From an uncultured Roseburia sp. (GTDB lineage: Bacteria > Bacillota > Clostridia > Lachnospirales > Lachnospiraceae): DNA of 35,804 nt. Positions 26,123-35,246 of the stretch are shown one piece after another. The notes under the pieces are model-generated. The model was not told where the DNA came from, ran no database searches, and saw only the letters and a program-made list of their open reading frames with translations. Positions within the stretch are counted from its first letter, which is position 1. Every line of letters starts with the position of its first letter. A program made the translations under genes and the position numbers. The stretch covers positions 1 to 35,804 of the forward strand of contig CAKQXQ010000023.1 in the NCBI GenBank assembly GCA_934292805.1, given 5' to 3'.

Positions 26123-26983
26123 CTATGTATATGCCTGCATCTTCTTACGCAGAATATCCAAAAAGCTCATACTGCTTATTTTACATATCTTGGCAGCGGA
26201 AGCTGCTTTTCGTACGATCAGCTTATCTCCCACTTCCATCCTGATTGCATTATCACCATCAAAACTGACTTCCACTGTTTCGTCCTTCTGCGAACGTCTT
26301 TTGCCGATCTCAATCGTCACTTCATCCTCAGCACCGATCACGATGCTTCTTGAATTCAGATTATGTGGATTGATCGGGGTCAGCAATATCATCTGCGCCT
26401 TCGGATCTACGATTGGTCCACCTGCAGACATATTATATCCTGTTGAGCCTGTCGGAGTGGAAATGATCACTCCGTCAGCTCTGAATGTATTTAAGTATTC
26501 TCCATTTACAGAAACAATCAGACAAACGATAGAAAGAGCTCCTGCCCGATGGATTACAACATCATTCAGTGCGACACGTGACTCCGTCATCTCACCATTT
26601 TTAATTGCATGACCACAAAGCATCATTCTGTTTTCCGCAACATAGTGATCCGCCATCAGTTCATCAATGGCCGAAAAAACATTCGACTCTTCCAGTTCAC
26701 AAAGATATCCAAGAGTTCCAAGATTCACACCGATTAAGGCAATCCCGCTGGTACGCAATTTTGATGCAGCACGGATCAGGGAACCATCTCCGCCAAGTAC
26801 AAGTGCACATTCTGTTTCTTTTGGTATATCAGAAAGCTCCGGTGCTGCATACTGGGCATTATCCCCTCTGTTGGTAAAACAGGTACAGGTACCACCCTTA
26901 TCTTCGATATATTTTTTGAGTTCTCCTGTGAGTTTCAGATTTTTATCTTTGAACGCATTCGTAATGATCAAAAAATGTTTCAT
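26123..26983 (-). CDS. nadK: NAD kinase
   Basis: 286 residues. It makes NADP from NAD and ATP. The GGDGSL motif is at 64-69, and TPTGSTGYNMSAGGPIV lies near 167-183. It begins three bases after the tlyA stop with a weak ribosome site, so translation probably depends on coupling with tlyA. Confidence 0.96.
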   Translation of the reverse strand: MKHFLIITNAFKDKNLKLTGELKKYIEDKGGTCTCFTNRGDNAQYAAPELSDIPKETECALVLGGDGSLIRAASKLRTSGIALIGVNLGTLGYLCELEESNVFSAIDELMADHYVAENRMMLCGHAIKNGEMTESRVALNDVVIHRAGALSIVCLIVSVNGEYLNTFRADGVIISTPTGSTGYNMSAGGPIVDPKAQMILLTPINPHNLNSRSIVIGAEDEVTIEIGKRRSQKDETVEVSFDGDNAIRMEVGDKLIVRKAASAAKICKISSMSFLDILRKKMQAYT

Positions 26984-26986
26984 AAA

Positions 26987-27790
26987 TTATTTATCGAGCT
27001 CTCCATGTGCCGCATCAACAACTGCGTGAACATCCACTGATTCCGCTCTTCCCCCTGTGGCTTCTTTTCTGATATATACCAGATATTCAATATTTCCTTC
27101 CGGTCCCTTGATCGGAGAATATTCAAGATTGAGGATCTCAAATCCGATTTCGACAGCAAAATCGATCACTTTAAGGATCACTTCTTCATGAACAGCCTTA
27201 TCACGGACGACACCTTTCTTGCCGACTTTTTCTCTTCCGGCTTCAAACTGTGGTTTGATCAGACAGACCATTTCTCCTTTGTCATTTAAAAGTTCTCTTG
27301 CCGGTCCTAAAACCTTGGTAAGGGAGATAAAGGAAACATCTACAGATGCAAAATCCAGTCTGTCTGCAATGTCAGCAGGCGTTACATAGCGGATATTCGT
27401 TTTCTCCATACATACAACACGCTCATCCTGACGGAGTTTCCATGCAAACTGTCCGTATCCGACATCTACTGCATAGACCTTTGCCGCACCATTTTGCAGC
27501 ATACAGTCTGTAAATCCACCGGTTGAAGCTCCAATATCCATGCAGATCTTATTCTCAAGAGAAATCCCAAAATGTGTCATTGCTTTTTCTAATTTCAGTC
27601 CACCGCGGCTGACATATTTTAGTGTATTGCCCTTTACTTCAATATTGGCATTCTCATCAAACATAGATCCCGCTTTGTCTTCACGGTTATTGTCCACGAA
27701 AACATTTCCTTCCATGATCATTGCTTTTGCCTTTTCTCTTGAAGGTGCGAGTCCTTTATTTACAAGTAAAACATCTAATCTTTCTTTCAT
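26987..27790 (-). CDS. tlyA: TlyA-family rRNA 2'-O-methyltransferase
   Basis: 267 residues. An N-terminal S4 RNA-binding domain (ERLDVLLVNKGLAPSREKAK) is followed by an FtsJ-type methyltransferase with the SAM motif DIGASTGGFTD at 85-95. Members methylate rRNA riboses; some family members were first described as hemolysins, but the fold here is that of a methyltransferase. It is placed between dxs and nadK, the usual clostridial order. Confidence 0.92.
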   Translation of the reverse strand: MKERLDVLLVNKGLAPSREKAKAMIMEGNVFVDNNREDKAGSMFDENANIEVKGNTLKYVSRGGLKLEKAMTHFGISLENKICMDIGASTGGFTDCMLQNGAAKVYAVDVGYGQFAWKLRQDERVVCMEKTNIRYVTPADIADRLDFASVDVSFISLTKVLGPARELLNDKGEMVCLIKPQFEAGREKVGKKGVVRDKAVHEEVILKVIDFAVEIGFEILNLEYSPIKGPEGNIEYLVYIRKEATGGRAESVDVHAVVDAAHGELDK

Positions 27791-27868
27791 GTTGTTTATC
27801 TTTCCTGTGATTTTGATTTTTCGGTTCTAAAAAGTTTATTATTCTGTTCATTCGCTGATTTTACGATT

Positions 27869-29737
27869 TTATTTCAGCCTCTCATATTCTGCGATCGTGC
27901 GTTTTACGATCGTGTCCGGATCCAGTCCGACCTCTTTGCGGAGTATTTCCAGATTGCCATGCTCCACATATTCATCCGGTATTGCTATATTAAGAATGTG
28001 GATCTCATCTGTCTCTGATTGATTATAAAATTCAGTAATATGCTCTCCGAATCCGCCATTTATAACATTTTCTTCCATTGTCACGATCAGTTTATGGTCT
28101 GACATCACCTCAAGAAGCATTTCTGTATCCAGTGGCTTGGCAAACCGTGCATTTATAAGACTGCAGGAATAACCCTGTTCTTTTAACTGCCGCCTTACTT
28201 CTACCGCCGTTTTGACCATGGAACCTAACGCAAACAGAACAATTTCAGATTCATGAAAAATCCATTCGCTCTTGCCATAGCAAACAGGCATACGGTACTC
28301 TTTCAGTTCGTCATACGCCTCACCTCTTGGATAACGTACTGCGATCGGGCCATTAAAACTAACAGCAAACTTTATCATATCTGAAAGCTCCCATTTATTC
28401 TTCGGAGCCATAACTGTCATATTCGGAATAGATGACAGATAAGACAGATCGAATATTCCCTGATGTGTTTCACCATCACTTCCTACAAGTCCTGCCCGGT
28501 CTATCGCAAATACAACTGGGAGATTCTGGATACAGACATCATGCAGGATCTGATCGTATGCCCTTTGTAAAAATGATGAGTACACTGCAAAAACAGGCTT
28601 TAATCCTGCCGCTGCAAGCCCGGCTGCAAATGTTACAGCATGCTGTTCGGCAATTCCAACGTCAAAAAAACGTTCCGGAAACATGTTATGAAACCGTTTT
28701 AATCCGGTTCCGTCTGTCATTGCTGCTGTGATCGCAACAACCTTGTCATCTCTGTCTCCGAGCTTTCTCATAACAGTTGAAAAAATATCTGTATAGTTTG
28801 CCTTAATCCTCGGATTCTTCGGCAGACCAGTCTCAATATCGAACGGATCTGTTCCATGGAAACGTGCCGGATGTCTTTCTGCCGGTGTATACCCGGCTCC
28901 CTTGTGCGTCACTACATGTACAAGAACCGGCCCATCAATATGGGATGCTTCTTTTAACAGCTTTTGTATTCCAAAAAGATCGCCGCCATCAACCGGGCCA
29001 AGATACACGATCCCCATCTCTTCAAAAAACATGCCTGGGATAAATAGCTGTTTAATTCCGCTTTTTGTTTTGCGGATTTTCGATACCATTTTATCTCCAT
29101 GAGGCATCTTATTCAATGAATTCAAAACATTAACCTTCAAATCCCGGTATGCATCTGCTGTGCGGAAACCTGCAAGATAACTGGATAATCCGCCAACGTT
29201 TTCTGAGATTGACATATTATTGTCATTCAATACGATAATAAAATTAGACTTCAGCCTTGCCGCATTATTGAGCGCCTCAAATGCCATCCCTCCGGTAAGA
29301 GCACCATCTCCGATCACAGATACTACTTTATAATCCTCTCCTGTGATCTCACGGGCCAATGCATAGCCAAGTCCGGCAGAAACAGATGTGGAGCTGTGGC
29401 CGGTATCAAAGCTGTCACAGGCACTCTCTTTTCGTTTCGGGAAGCCACTCATTCCGCCATATTTACGCAGACCGTCAAATCCGTCTTTTCTTCCGGTTAA
29501 AATCTTGTGGGTATAAGACTGATGCCCTACATCCCAGATAATCTTATCTTTTGGAAGATCCAGTACGAGGTGCAGTGCCATTGTCAGCTCTACGACCCCA
29601 AGATTTGAAGCAAGATGTCCTCCTGTGACTGAAATCTTGTGGATCAGGAAATCTCTGATCTCGTCTGCAAGAATTTTCAGTTCTTCATCCGATAATTCTT
29701 TAATATCATTTTCTTTATTGATCTTTTCTAATACCAT
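27869..29737 (-). CDS. dxs: 1-deoxy-D-xylulose-5-phosphate synthase
   Basis: 622 residues, the family length. It condenses pyruvate and glyceraldehyde-3-phosphate, the first step of the MEP isoprenoid pathway. The thiamine diphosphate motif begins with GDGALTGGMAFEALNNA, the N-terminal GHQSYTHKILTGR is conserved, and DRAGLVGSDGETHQG marks the second domain. It follows ispA by 61 bases, so precursor and prenyl chain synthesis are co-transcribed. Confidence 0.97.
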   Translation of the reverse strand: MVLEKINKENDIKELSDEELKILADEIRDFLIHKISVTGGHLASNLGVVELTMALHLVLDLPKDKIIWDVGHQSYTHKILTGRKDGFDGLRKYGGMSGFPKRKESACDSFDTGHSSTSVSAGLGYALAREITGEDYKVVSVIGDGALTGGMAFEALNNAARLKSNFIIVLNDNNMSISENVGGLSSYLAGFRTADAYRDLKVNVLNSLNKMPHGDKMVSKIRKTKSGIKQLFIPGMFFEEMGIVYLGPVDGGDLFGIQKLLKEASHIDGPVLVHVVTHKGAGYTPAERHPARFHGTDPFDIETGLPKNPRIKANYTDIFSTVMRKLGDRDDKVVAITAAMTDGTGLKRFHNMFPERFFDVGIAEQHAVTFAAGLAAAGLKPVFAVYSSFLQRAYDQILHDVCIQNLPVVFAIDRAGLVGSDGETHQGIFDLSYLSSIPNMTVMAPKNKWELSDMIKFAVSFNGPIAVRYPRGEAYDELKEYRMPVCYGKSEWIFHESEIVLFALGSMVKTAVEVRRQLKEQGYSCSLINARFAKPLDTEMLLEVMSDHKLIVTMEENVINGGFGEHITEFYNQSETDEIHILNIAIPDEYVEHGNLEILRKEVGLDPDTIVKRTIAEYERLK

Positions 29738-29798
29738 AAACGGTACCTCGACTTATTGTACTTTACTGTTGTAATACACCGATTTTGGATGTATTGTT

Positions 29799-30689
29799 TT
29801 ATTTTTCCCTTGAAATCAGGTATAAAAGCAATTCATTTAAAAATTCATTTTTTACCACAAGCGAATTCATATAGGAAACTGCATTCTCAGTATGACTTGC
29901 AACATCTTCCTTTGCTTTATCCAGGCCCTCGAAAGCAACATATGTCGCCTTATTATTTTTTTCATCACTTCCGATCGCCTTTCCAAGTACTTCCAGAGTA
30001 CTCGTCACATCTAAGATATCATCTTTTATCTGGAATGCGAGGCCGACTTCTGTCGCAGCATTTAAAACTGCATTCTGTTCTTTTACTGTTGCTCCTGCAA
30101 GAATCGCACCGATCAACATGGAGCTTTCGATCAATGCACCTGTTTTCAGACGATAAATAAAATCAAGCTTCTCTCTTGTGATATTTCCATCATTCTCAGA
30201 CAGGATATCTACAACCTGGCCTCCGACCATTCCATAGATACCTGCTTTTCTCGAAAGCACCTGCAATGCTTTTCCAATATTCGGATTCTCCGGTTCCATG
30301 TCAAATGCTTTTGTTGCTGTTTCAAATGCATAATTAAGCAGTGCATCACCGGCAAGAATTCCCATTGCTTCTCCATAAACAGCGTGAGTTGTTTTCTTTC
30401 CCCGGCGATATTCATCATTATCCATTGCAGGAAGATCATCATGAACAAGCGAATATGTGTGGATCATTTCAATTGCTGCCATAAATGGCTCGATCACTTC
30501 TGACCGTCCGCCAAACAGACGATAGGTCTCTGACATCAGCATCGGACGGAGTCTTTTGCCTCCGGCAAGGATGCTGTAATTCATCGCTTCCATAATCACT
30601 TTCTGGTAACCTTCTTCTTCCGGAAGATATTTTGATATAATTTTTTCGATTTCATCTACACGTGTATTAATTTCTGCTTTAATATTCAA
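29799..30689 (-). CDS. ispA: farnesyl/geranyl diphosphate synthase (polyprenyl synthetase)
   Basis: 296 residues from a TTG start at 30689; AAGGAG is seven bases upstream and no ATG fits. The first Asp-rich motif DDLPAMD is at 84-90, and the second, QIKDDILD, is around 216-223. GGKRLRP near 43-49 binds the pyrophosphate. It makes short-chain allylic diphosphates, probably farnesyl diphosphate. Confidence 0.93.
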   Translation of the reverse strand: MNIKAEINTRVDEIEKIISKYLPEEEGYQKVIMEAMNYSILAGGKRLRPMLMSETYRLFGGRSEVIEPFMAAIEMIHTYSLVHDDLPAMDNDEYRRGKKTTHAVYGEAMGILAGDALLNYAFETATKAFDMEPENPNIGKALQVLSRKAGIYGMVGGQVVDILSENDGNITREKLDFIYRLKTGALIESSMLIGAILAGATVKEQNAVLNAATEVGLAFQIKDDILDVTSTLEVLGKAIGSDEKNNKATYVAFEGLDKAKEDVASHTENAVSYMNSLVVKNEFLNELLLYLISREK

Positions 30690-30720
30690 TTTGAATCTCC
30701 TTTTGGATCCTGAAAGACAT

Positions 30721-30942
30721 TTAAAAATCTTCTAACTGTCCCTCTTCCCGAATCACCTGCATCTTTTTTTCGACAGTGTCTAACATCTGATTACATTCTC
30801 TTAATTTCTTTACACCATCCTGATATAACCGGAAAGATTCATCCAGTCCGATCTGTGGTTCTTCCATCCGGCCAATGATCGATTCTATCTCAGAGAACTT
30901 CTCTTCCAGTGAAACCTCCGGTTCTTTTTGTTCTTCACTCAT
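30721..30942 (-). CDS. xseB: exodeoxyribonuclease VII small subunit
   Basis: 73 residues. It is the small helical subunit with the family core VSLEEKFSEIESIIGRME and the repeated LYQDGVKKLRECN part. It overlaps the xseA end by eight bases. It pairs with XseA to make the single-strand exonuclease. Confidence 0.93.
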   Translation of the reverse strand: MSEEQKEPEVSLEEKFSEIESIIGRMEEPQIGLDESFRLYQDGVKKLRECNQMLDTVEKKMQVIREEGQLEDF

Positions 30943-32140
30943 TCTTTTTAACCTCCGTTACGGACGCTTCCAGCTGACCGTTCAATAAATGGATACGGAT
31001 CGTATCCCCTGTTTTTACCTGATTGGCGTCTGTCAGTGTTTTCCCCTGTGCATCCTGTACGTAGGCATATCCCTGACTCAGCTTTTTAAATGGAGAAACT
31101 CCATCCATCCGTTCTGACAACAATGCAAATCTGTGTTTTCTGTCAGTAAGGATCTGTTCCATCCGCCTTGTGATCGTCTCTTCCAGATCGATCGCATATT
31201 TACGATTCTCACGAAGCCTGTTTTCAGGACTTAAATACTTTATTCTGGTCTGATACTTTTCAATATGCAGTCTTGCCGTTTCCAATTTCTGAAAAAACAG
31301 CTGATCCATCCTTCGCTGGTATGCTTCCATCTGTACGTTGACTGTACGATAGTCATAGACAGCAAGCTCTGCTGCTGCGGATGGTGTCGGTGCTCTCAGA
31401 TCCGCAACATAATCAGCGATCGTAGTGTCTGTTTCATGACCGACTGCAGAAATTACCGGTGTCTCACACTCAAAAATTGCTCTTGCTACGATCTCTTCAT
31501 TAAATGCCCATAGATCTTCGATCGATCCACCTCCCCGGCCGACAATGATCACATCTACACCCAATGCATCCAGTGCATGGATCCCATTTACAATACTGGC
31601 AGCTGCCCCTTCTCCCTGAACCAGTGCCGGGTATAAGATCAGCTGTACGTAGGGATTTCTCCGTGATGCGATATTACGGATATCCTGAACTGCTGCTCCT
31701 GTTGGTGCGGTAACAATACCAACCTTTCTCACATAAGCCGGGACAGGTTTTTTGTATTCCGGAGCAAACATCCCCATCTCTTCCAGTTCACGTTTTAATG
31801 CTTCGAACTTCAAATATAAATTACCAGCCCCATCCAGACTGATCTCTCTGGCATAGAGCTGATACTTTCCATCGCGTTCATAAACTTCTACGGAGCCGGT
31901 CACGATCACTTTATCCCCTTCCTTCATTGGAAAGGTAAGACCGCGGCGGTTTCCTGCAAACATGATTGCATTCAGGGTTCCGGATGCATCCTTGATCGTA
32001 AAATAAATATGTCCGGACGAGTGATACTTACAGTTTGATACTTCTCCCTTTACACTGATACGCATAAGCATAAAATCCTGTGCAAACATATTCTTAATGT
32101 ATGTATTCACCTGTCCTACAGAATATACATTCTTCATCAT
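30935..32140 (-). CDS. xseA: exodeoxyribonuclease VII large subunit
   Basis: 401 residues. An N-terminal OB fold (about 1-100) is followed by the catalytic domain with GRGGGSIEDLWAFNEE around 196-212 and the family's TPSAAAELA motif. The C-terminal part is a long coiled coil and then a beta-rich end. It starts within the nusB stop (ATGA-type overlap) and ends over the start of xseB. Confidence 0.96.
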   Translation of the reverse strand: MMKNVYSVGQVNTYIKNMFAQDFMLMRISVKGEVSNCKYHSSGHIYFTIKDASGTLNAIMFAGNRRGLTFPMKEGDKVIVTGSVEVYERDGKYQLYAREISLDGAGNLYLKFEALKRELEEMGMFAPEYKKPVPAYVRKVGIVTAPTGAAVQDIRNIASRRNPYVQLILYPALVQGEGAAASIVNGIHALDALGVDVIIVGRGGGSIEDLWAFNEEIVARAIFECETPVISAVGHETDTTIADYVADLRAPTPSAAAELAVYDYRTVNVQMEAYQRRMDQLFFQKLETARLHIEKYQTRIKYLSPENRLRENRKYAIDLEETITRRMEQILTDRKHRFALLSERMDGVSPFKKLSQGYAYVQDAQGKTLTDANQVKTGDTIRIHLLNGQLEASVTEVKKNE

Positions 32141-32529
32141 GCCAGTTTTGCAAGTACTCCGTTAACAAATGCCGGTGAATCATCCGTACCGTATTGTTTT
32201 GCAAGTTCAACTGCTTCGTTGATCGCAACCTTCACCGGAATATCTTCATCATATTTCATCTCATACACAGCCAGTCTGAGCAAGGTAAGATCAACCTTTG
32301 CCATACGTCTGGTTTTCCATCCTTCTGACACACCGTTGATCATTTCATCGATCTCGCCGATTTTCTCTGTTACATTGCGATATCTTTCCAAGATGTAATC
32401 TTTTTCCTTTTCACTGCTGATTAAATCATCATCAAATAATCCTTCCTGTGTCTGTAATTCCTCTGCATCATGGAAATCTACAGCAAAAAGCATTTTAAAT
32501 ACCTGTTCTCTGATTTGTCTTCTGGTCAT
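32137..32529 (-). CDS. nusB: transcription antitermination factor NusB
   Basis: 130 residues, all-helical, with the start TRRQIREQVFKMLFAVDF and the conserved ending NEAVELAKQYGTDDSPAFVNGVLAKL. It binds boxA RNA with NusE for rRNA antitermination. It is the first gene of the nine-gene operon; the terminator of the Asp23 gene lies just upstream, so a promoter should sit between 32530 and 32587, though I see no strong one. Confidence 0.95.
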   Translation of the reverse strand: MTRRQIREQVFKMLFAVDFHDAEELQTQEGLFDDDLISSEKEKDYILERYRNVTEKIGEIDEMINGVSEGWKTRRMAKVDLTLLRLAVYEMKYDEDIPVKVAINEAVELAKQYGTDDSPAFVNGVLAKLA

Positions 32530-32586
32530 TGGGTTCTTATCCTTTCATTCTATCAATGCGTTTCTTCCCGCTTCTCTACTTCAAAA

Positions 32587-32611
32587 AAAGGATGTCACTC
32601 GGACATCCTTT
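32587..32611 (-). terminator. rho-independent terminator of the Asp23-family gene
   Basis: Ten-base perfect arms AAAGGATGTC and GACATCCTTT with loop ACTCG, followed on the minus strand by a T-rich run (seven T counting the stem end). It is nine bases after the stop codon. Confidence 0.9.
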
Positions 32612-32619
32612 ATGAAAAA

Positions 32620-32997
32620 CTATTTGTCATTTCCCATGTCAACGCTTGCAATTCTGACATTTACAAGAGAAACTTCTAATCCGGTCATGTTTTCAATTGC
32701 GGATTTGATTCTGTCCTGAACCTTCGCAGATACTTCCGGAATGGAATATCCATATGCAATATTAAGTGCAACATCAACATTCACAATACCGCTCAATACT
32801 TCTACGCGAACGCCCTTAGAAAGATTCTTCATTCCAAGCTTGCTGACAAGCTCATTCGTAATGTTACCGGCCATAGAACTGACACCTTCGACTTCTGTTG
32901 CAGCCAGTCCTGCAATAATTGCAACTACTTCATCTGCTATCTTCACTTCTCCTAAATGTCCATCCTTTATTTTAAATGTTTTTCTATCCTCAGCCAT
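32620..32997 (-). CDS. Asp23/Gls24-family envelope stress response protein (YqhY-like)
   Basis: 125 residues. The core VADEVVAIIAGLAATEVEGV-like segment and the later DVALNIAYGYSIPEVSAKVQ are typical of the Asp23/Gls24 family. The gene sits just before nusB, which is the standard place of yqhY in Firmicutes. It has no membrane segment. The cellular role is poorly understood; links to fatty-acid synthesis and the envelope have been proposed for relatives. It has an extended -10 promoter at 33031. Confidence 0.92.
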   Translation of the reverse strand: MAEDRKTFKIKDGHLGEVKIADEVVAIIAGLAATEVEGVSSMAGNITNELVSKLGMKNLSKGVRVEVLSGIVNVDVALNIAYGYSIPEVSAKVQDRIKSAIENMTGLEVSLVNVRIASVDMGNDK

Positions 32998-33030
32998 CGG
33001 TTAATGCCTCCTAAGTGATATTATGTTACT

Positions 33031-33039
33031 ATTATAACA
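33031..33039 (-). promoter_or_regulatory. extended -10 promoter of the Asp23-family gene
   Basis: The minus strand reads TGTTATAAT, that is TATAAT at 33031-33036 with the extended TGn motif. No good -35 is present. A TTCCC/GGGAA hairpin just upstream (33046-33060) may be a weak terminator of the preceding gene. Confidence 0.5.
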
Positions 33040-33070
33040 GACTATTCCCTTTTTGGGAACAAAAAAAGTA

Positions 33071-33469
33071 TTATTTTTCAGTAAATGTGCATACGCCTTC
33101 CCCTGGTTCGGATCTGAAATCATAAGCAATCTCTTCTCCCTCAAAGGAAATGGAAAAGCTTCCTTCCATATCTAAAAATGAATGTACATGTGCGATTCCA
33201 TCTAAAATCTCTGCAAATTCGTCAAGAAAAGCTTCTGCGGCATCTGCATTTGCACAATCCTCTTCTTCGATCTTCTCGTCCACATACAATCTGAGATCAA
33301 AATCATCCAGATCACTCTCATTATCGATCTTAGCACTTGCAATATATGGATTTGCATGATTATGCAGTACATTTTCAAGGTAGGATGCGCAGGAAAGTAT
33401 TCTTGACTGTGATACGTCCTCTGCCTCCAGATATAATTTATATTCCATTTTCAAGGTGTTTTCTGCCAT
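33071..33469 (-). CDS. acidic cytosolic protein of unknown function
   Basis: 132 residues, strongly acidic, with clusters such as DNESDLDDFD and EKIEEEDCANADAAEAFLDEF. It has no signal peptide, membrane segment or recognisable motif. The alternation of strands and helices suggests a small alpha/beta domain. It is preceded by a GGAAGAGGAAG ribosome site and is separated from the Asp23 gene by 73 bases. I do not recognise the family. The 257-base gap to the divergent xdhC-like gene holds the latter's promoter but no convincing one for this gene. Confidence 0.75.
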   Translation of the reverse strand: MAENTLKMEYKLYLEAEDVSQSRILSCASYLENVLHNHANPYIASAKIDNESDLDDFDLRLYVDEKIEEEDCANADAAEAFLDEFAEILDGIAHVHSFLDMEGSFSISFEGEEIAYDFRSEPGEGVCTFTEK

Positions 33470-33658
33470 TGTATCTTCCTCTTTCCTATTCGGTTTCTTT
33501 TTGTGATATTATCTGTCACTGCTTCTGTCAATCCTTCCGTTCTCTGTCCAAAAGGCCATCCACAAAAGCCCTGTTCCCTATTTTACCTATCTCACAGGAA
33601 AAAGTAAATACATTCCTCTTATTTCTGTCATTAATTCATTCGATATTCCCGAAAAATA

Positions 33659-33667
33659 TGATATAAT
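33659..33667 (+). promoter_or_regulatory. extended -10 promoter of the XdhC-like gene
   Basis: TGATATAAT (TATAAT at 33662-33667), with no strong -35. A hairpin GTGCAG/CTGCAC at 33676-33694 follows in the short leader. Confidence 0.55.
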
Positions 33668-33726
33668 TTCGATATGTGCAGGATTAGGCTGCACAATCAC
33701 AAAATTTATCATAAAGGAGTATCAAT

Positions 33727-34635
33727 ATGGCACAGACAAATTATCCTCCGTTTGAAATGCAGTTCAAAATACCGGACCGGAAAGATCCAGTTCTATATAC
33801 AAGAAGATTCCTGGCACCAAAACGTCTCATTCTGTTAGGATGCGGTTATGTAGCCCAGTCTCTTTCCCACTTTGCCTCCCAGCTTGAATTTGAAGTATCT
33901 GCAGTGGATGACAGACCCTCCTTTGCAAATGCTCATACTATGCCTGATTCAAAAGAAATAATCTGCGACAGTTTTAAAAATGCGATCAGACAACTGGAAC
34001 TTACAGAGCAGGATTTTATTGCTATTGTAACCCGCGGACATAAATACGATGCCGATTGCATCCGCACGATCTATGAAAGCGGCATACATCCCGCGTACAT
34101 CGGACTGATCGGTTCCAGGCGTCGTGTAGCAGGTCTTTTTGAAAATCTCTGTACAGAAGGGATCAGCAGGTCTTTTCTTGATTCAATCCATACACCGATC
34201 GGCCTTGACATCGGAGCTGTGACTACAGATGAGATTGCCATCTCCATTCTTGCAGAACTGATCCAATGCCGCAGTGTGCTCTCTTCCGATAAAAAAAATG
34301 GCATTTTAGAGCAGACAAATATGGATCCCGTTTTTTTACAGTCTCTTGCATCCGACGAACCAAAGGCTGTTGCTGTTGTTGTCGAACGCCGCGGTTCTAC
34401 TCCTGTAAAAACAGGTGCGATCATGTCTGTCAACGAAATCGGGCAGTCTTTTGGAACAATTGGCGGCGGCTGCGGCGAACATGAAGTGTTACGCAAGGCC
34501 TTAGAAGTGATCTCCATGAAAAAAGATGCCTTCGTATCTGTCGATATGACAAATGATTTTGCAGGAGAAGAAGGTATGGTCTGCGGCGGGACAATGGACG
34601 TAATCATCCATTACATTCAGGGATCAGCTTTATAA
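33727..34635 (+). CDS. XdhC/CoxI-family protein with permuted domain order
   Basis: 302 residues. Residues 33-182 form the XdhC C-terminal-type Rossmann domain (RLILLGCGYVAQ at 33-44, YIGLIGSRRRVAGL at 124-137, HTPIGLDIGAVTTDEIAISI at 155-174). Residues 213-297 form the CoxI/XdhC N-terminal-type domain (ERRGSTPVKTGAI at 220-232, GTIGGGCGEHEV at 243-254, GMVCGGTMDV at 283-292). This is the reverse of the usual order in XdhC proteins, which insert or protect molybdenum cofactor in xanthine dehydrogenase-type enzymes. No molybdoenzyme gene is nearby. AGGAG is seven bases before the ATG. Role in cofactor maturation is inferred from family only. Confidence 0.85.
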   Translation: MAQTNYPPFEMQFKIPDRKDPVLYTRRFLAPKRLILLGCGYVAQSLSHFASQLEFEVSAVDDRPSFANAHTMPDSKEIICDSFKNAIRQLELTEQDFIAIVTRGHKYDADCIRTIYESGIHPAYIGLIGSRRRVAGLFENLCTEGISRSFLDSIHTPIGLDIGAVTTDEIAISILAELIQCRSVLSSDKKNGILEQTNMDPVFLQSLASDEPKAVAVVVERRGSTPVKTGAIMSVNEIGQSFGTIGGGCGEHEVLRKALEVISMKKDAFVSVDMTNDFAGEEGMVCGGTMDVIIHYIQGSAL

Positions 34636-35110
34636 GTTCACCAAAAACTCTGTCTGCATATAATTTTTTGATCTCATGACGGTCCATCGCAGCAACATCC
34701 GCATGAAACTCGTATTTATTGACGTTTCCATTCACCAGGATACAAAAATAGACCTCTCCACGGATGCTGTCTGCGTTATTCGGATCGACATTTCCGGTAG
34801 TTCCGGTAATCCCGACCGCAATATCTGTATGAAGCTTTTCCCGCACAGCCCTTGCCATTTCGACAGCGCACTCTATGGAATAGACTCCATATTGATCGAT
34901 CACCATTTCATCTACACCAGACAGTACCTTCGTCTGATTCTGATATGTCACATAACCTCCGGGGAAAATAGCGGATGCGCCTTCCGTATCCGTGATCATA
35001 GATGCGATCATTCCCGATGTACAGCTCTCCATCGTCGAGATCGTCATATGTGTATCAATAAGTCTTTGTACAACCTTTTTCGCATTTGTTGTTTTTTCTT
35101 CTTTTTTCAT
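34604..35110 (-). CDS. pncC: CinA C-terminal domain protein, nicotinamide-nucleotide amidohydrolase type
   Basis: 168 residues from ATG 35110, behind GAGGGGG. A longer frame to 35212 covers the promoter and is rejected. The family motif appears as ESCTSG (S29, usually ESCTGG), followed by GGYVTYQNQTK and GITGTTG (usually GITGPGG). The protein is the stand-alone amidase domain that recycles NMN to nicotinate mononucleotide. Its 3' end overlaps the convergent XdhC-like gene by 32 bases. Confidence 0.88.
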   Translation of the reverse strand: MKKEEKTTNAKKVVQRLIDTHMTISTMESCTSGMIASMITDTEGASAIFPGGYVTYQNQTKVLSGVDEMVIDQYGVYSIECAVEMARAVREKLHTDIAVGITGTTGNVDPNNADSIRGEVYFCILVNGNVNKYEFHADVAAMDRHEIKKLYADRVFGELIKLIPECNG

Positions 35111-35171
35111 CAAAAACCCCCTCAAAAAAAGCTTTATCGTTATTTTTACATTTCCTTTCACTCTTATTTTC

Positions 35172-35200
35172 ATTATATTGTCATAAATTTTCAGAATCAA
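35172..35200 (-). promoter_or_regulatory. pncC promoter
   Basis: TTGATT at 35195-35200 and TATAAT at 35172-35177 with a 17-bp spacer, on the minus strand. The start point near 35165 supports the ATG at 35110 rather than the upstream one. Confidence 0.65.
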
Positions 35201-35218
35201 TCTTAATTTCATTTTCTC

Positions 35219-35246
35219 TTGACAAAACTTAAGAATTTATTATAAT
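35219..35246 (+). promoter_or_regulatory. marR promoter
   Basis: Consensus TTGACA at 35219-35224 and TATAAT at 35241-35246, 16 bp apart. It is the best promoter in the window and divergent from the pncC promoter. The -10 overlaps the operator-like repeat at 35245-35259. Confidence 0.8.

Noticed and set aside
35111..35212. Upstream start of pncC
   Set aside because: The extension overlaps the predicted promoter -10 and has no ribosome site; the conserved domain begins after 35110.
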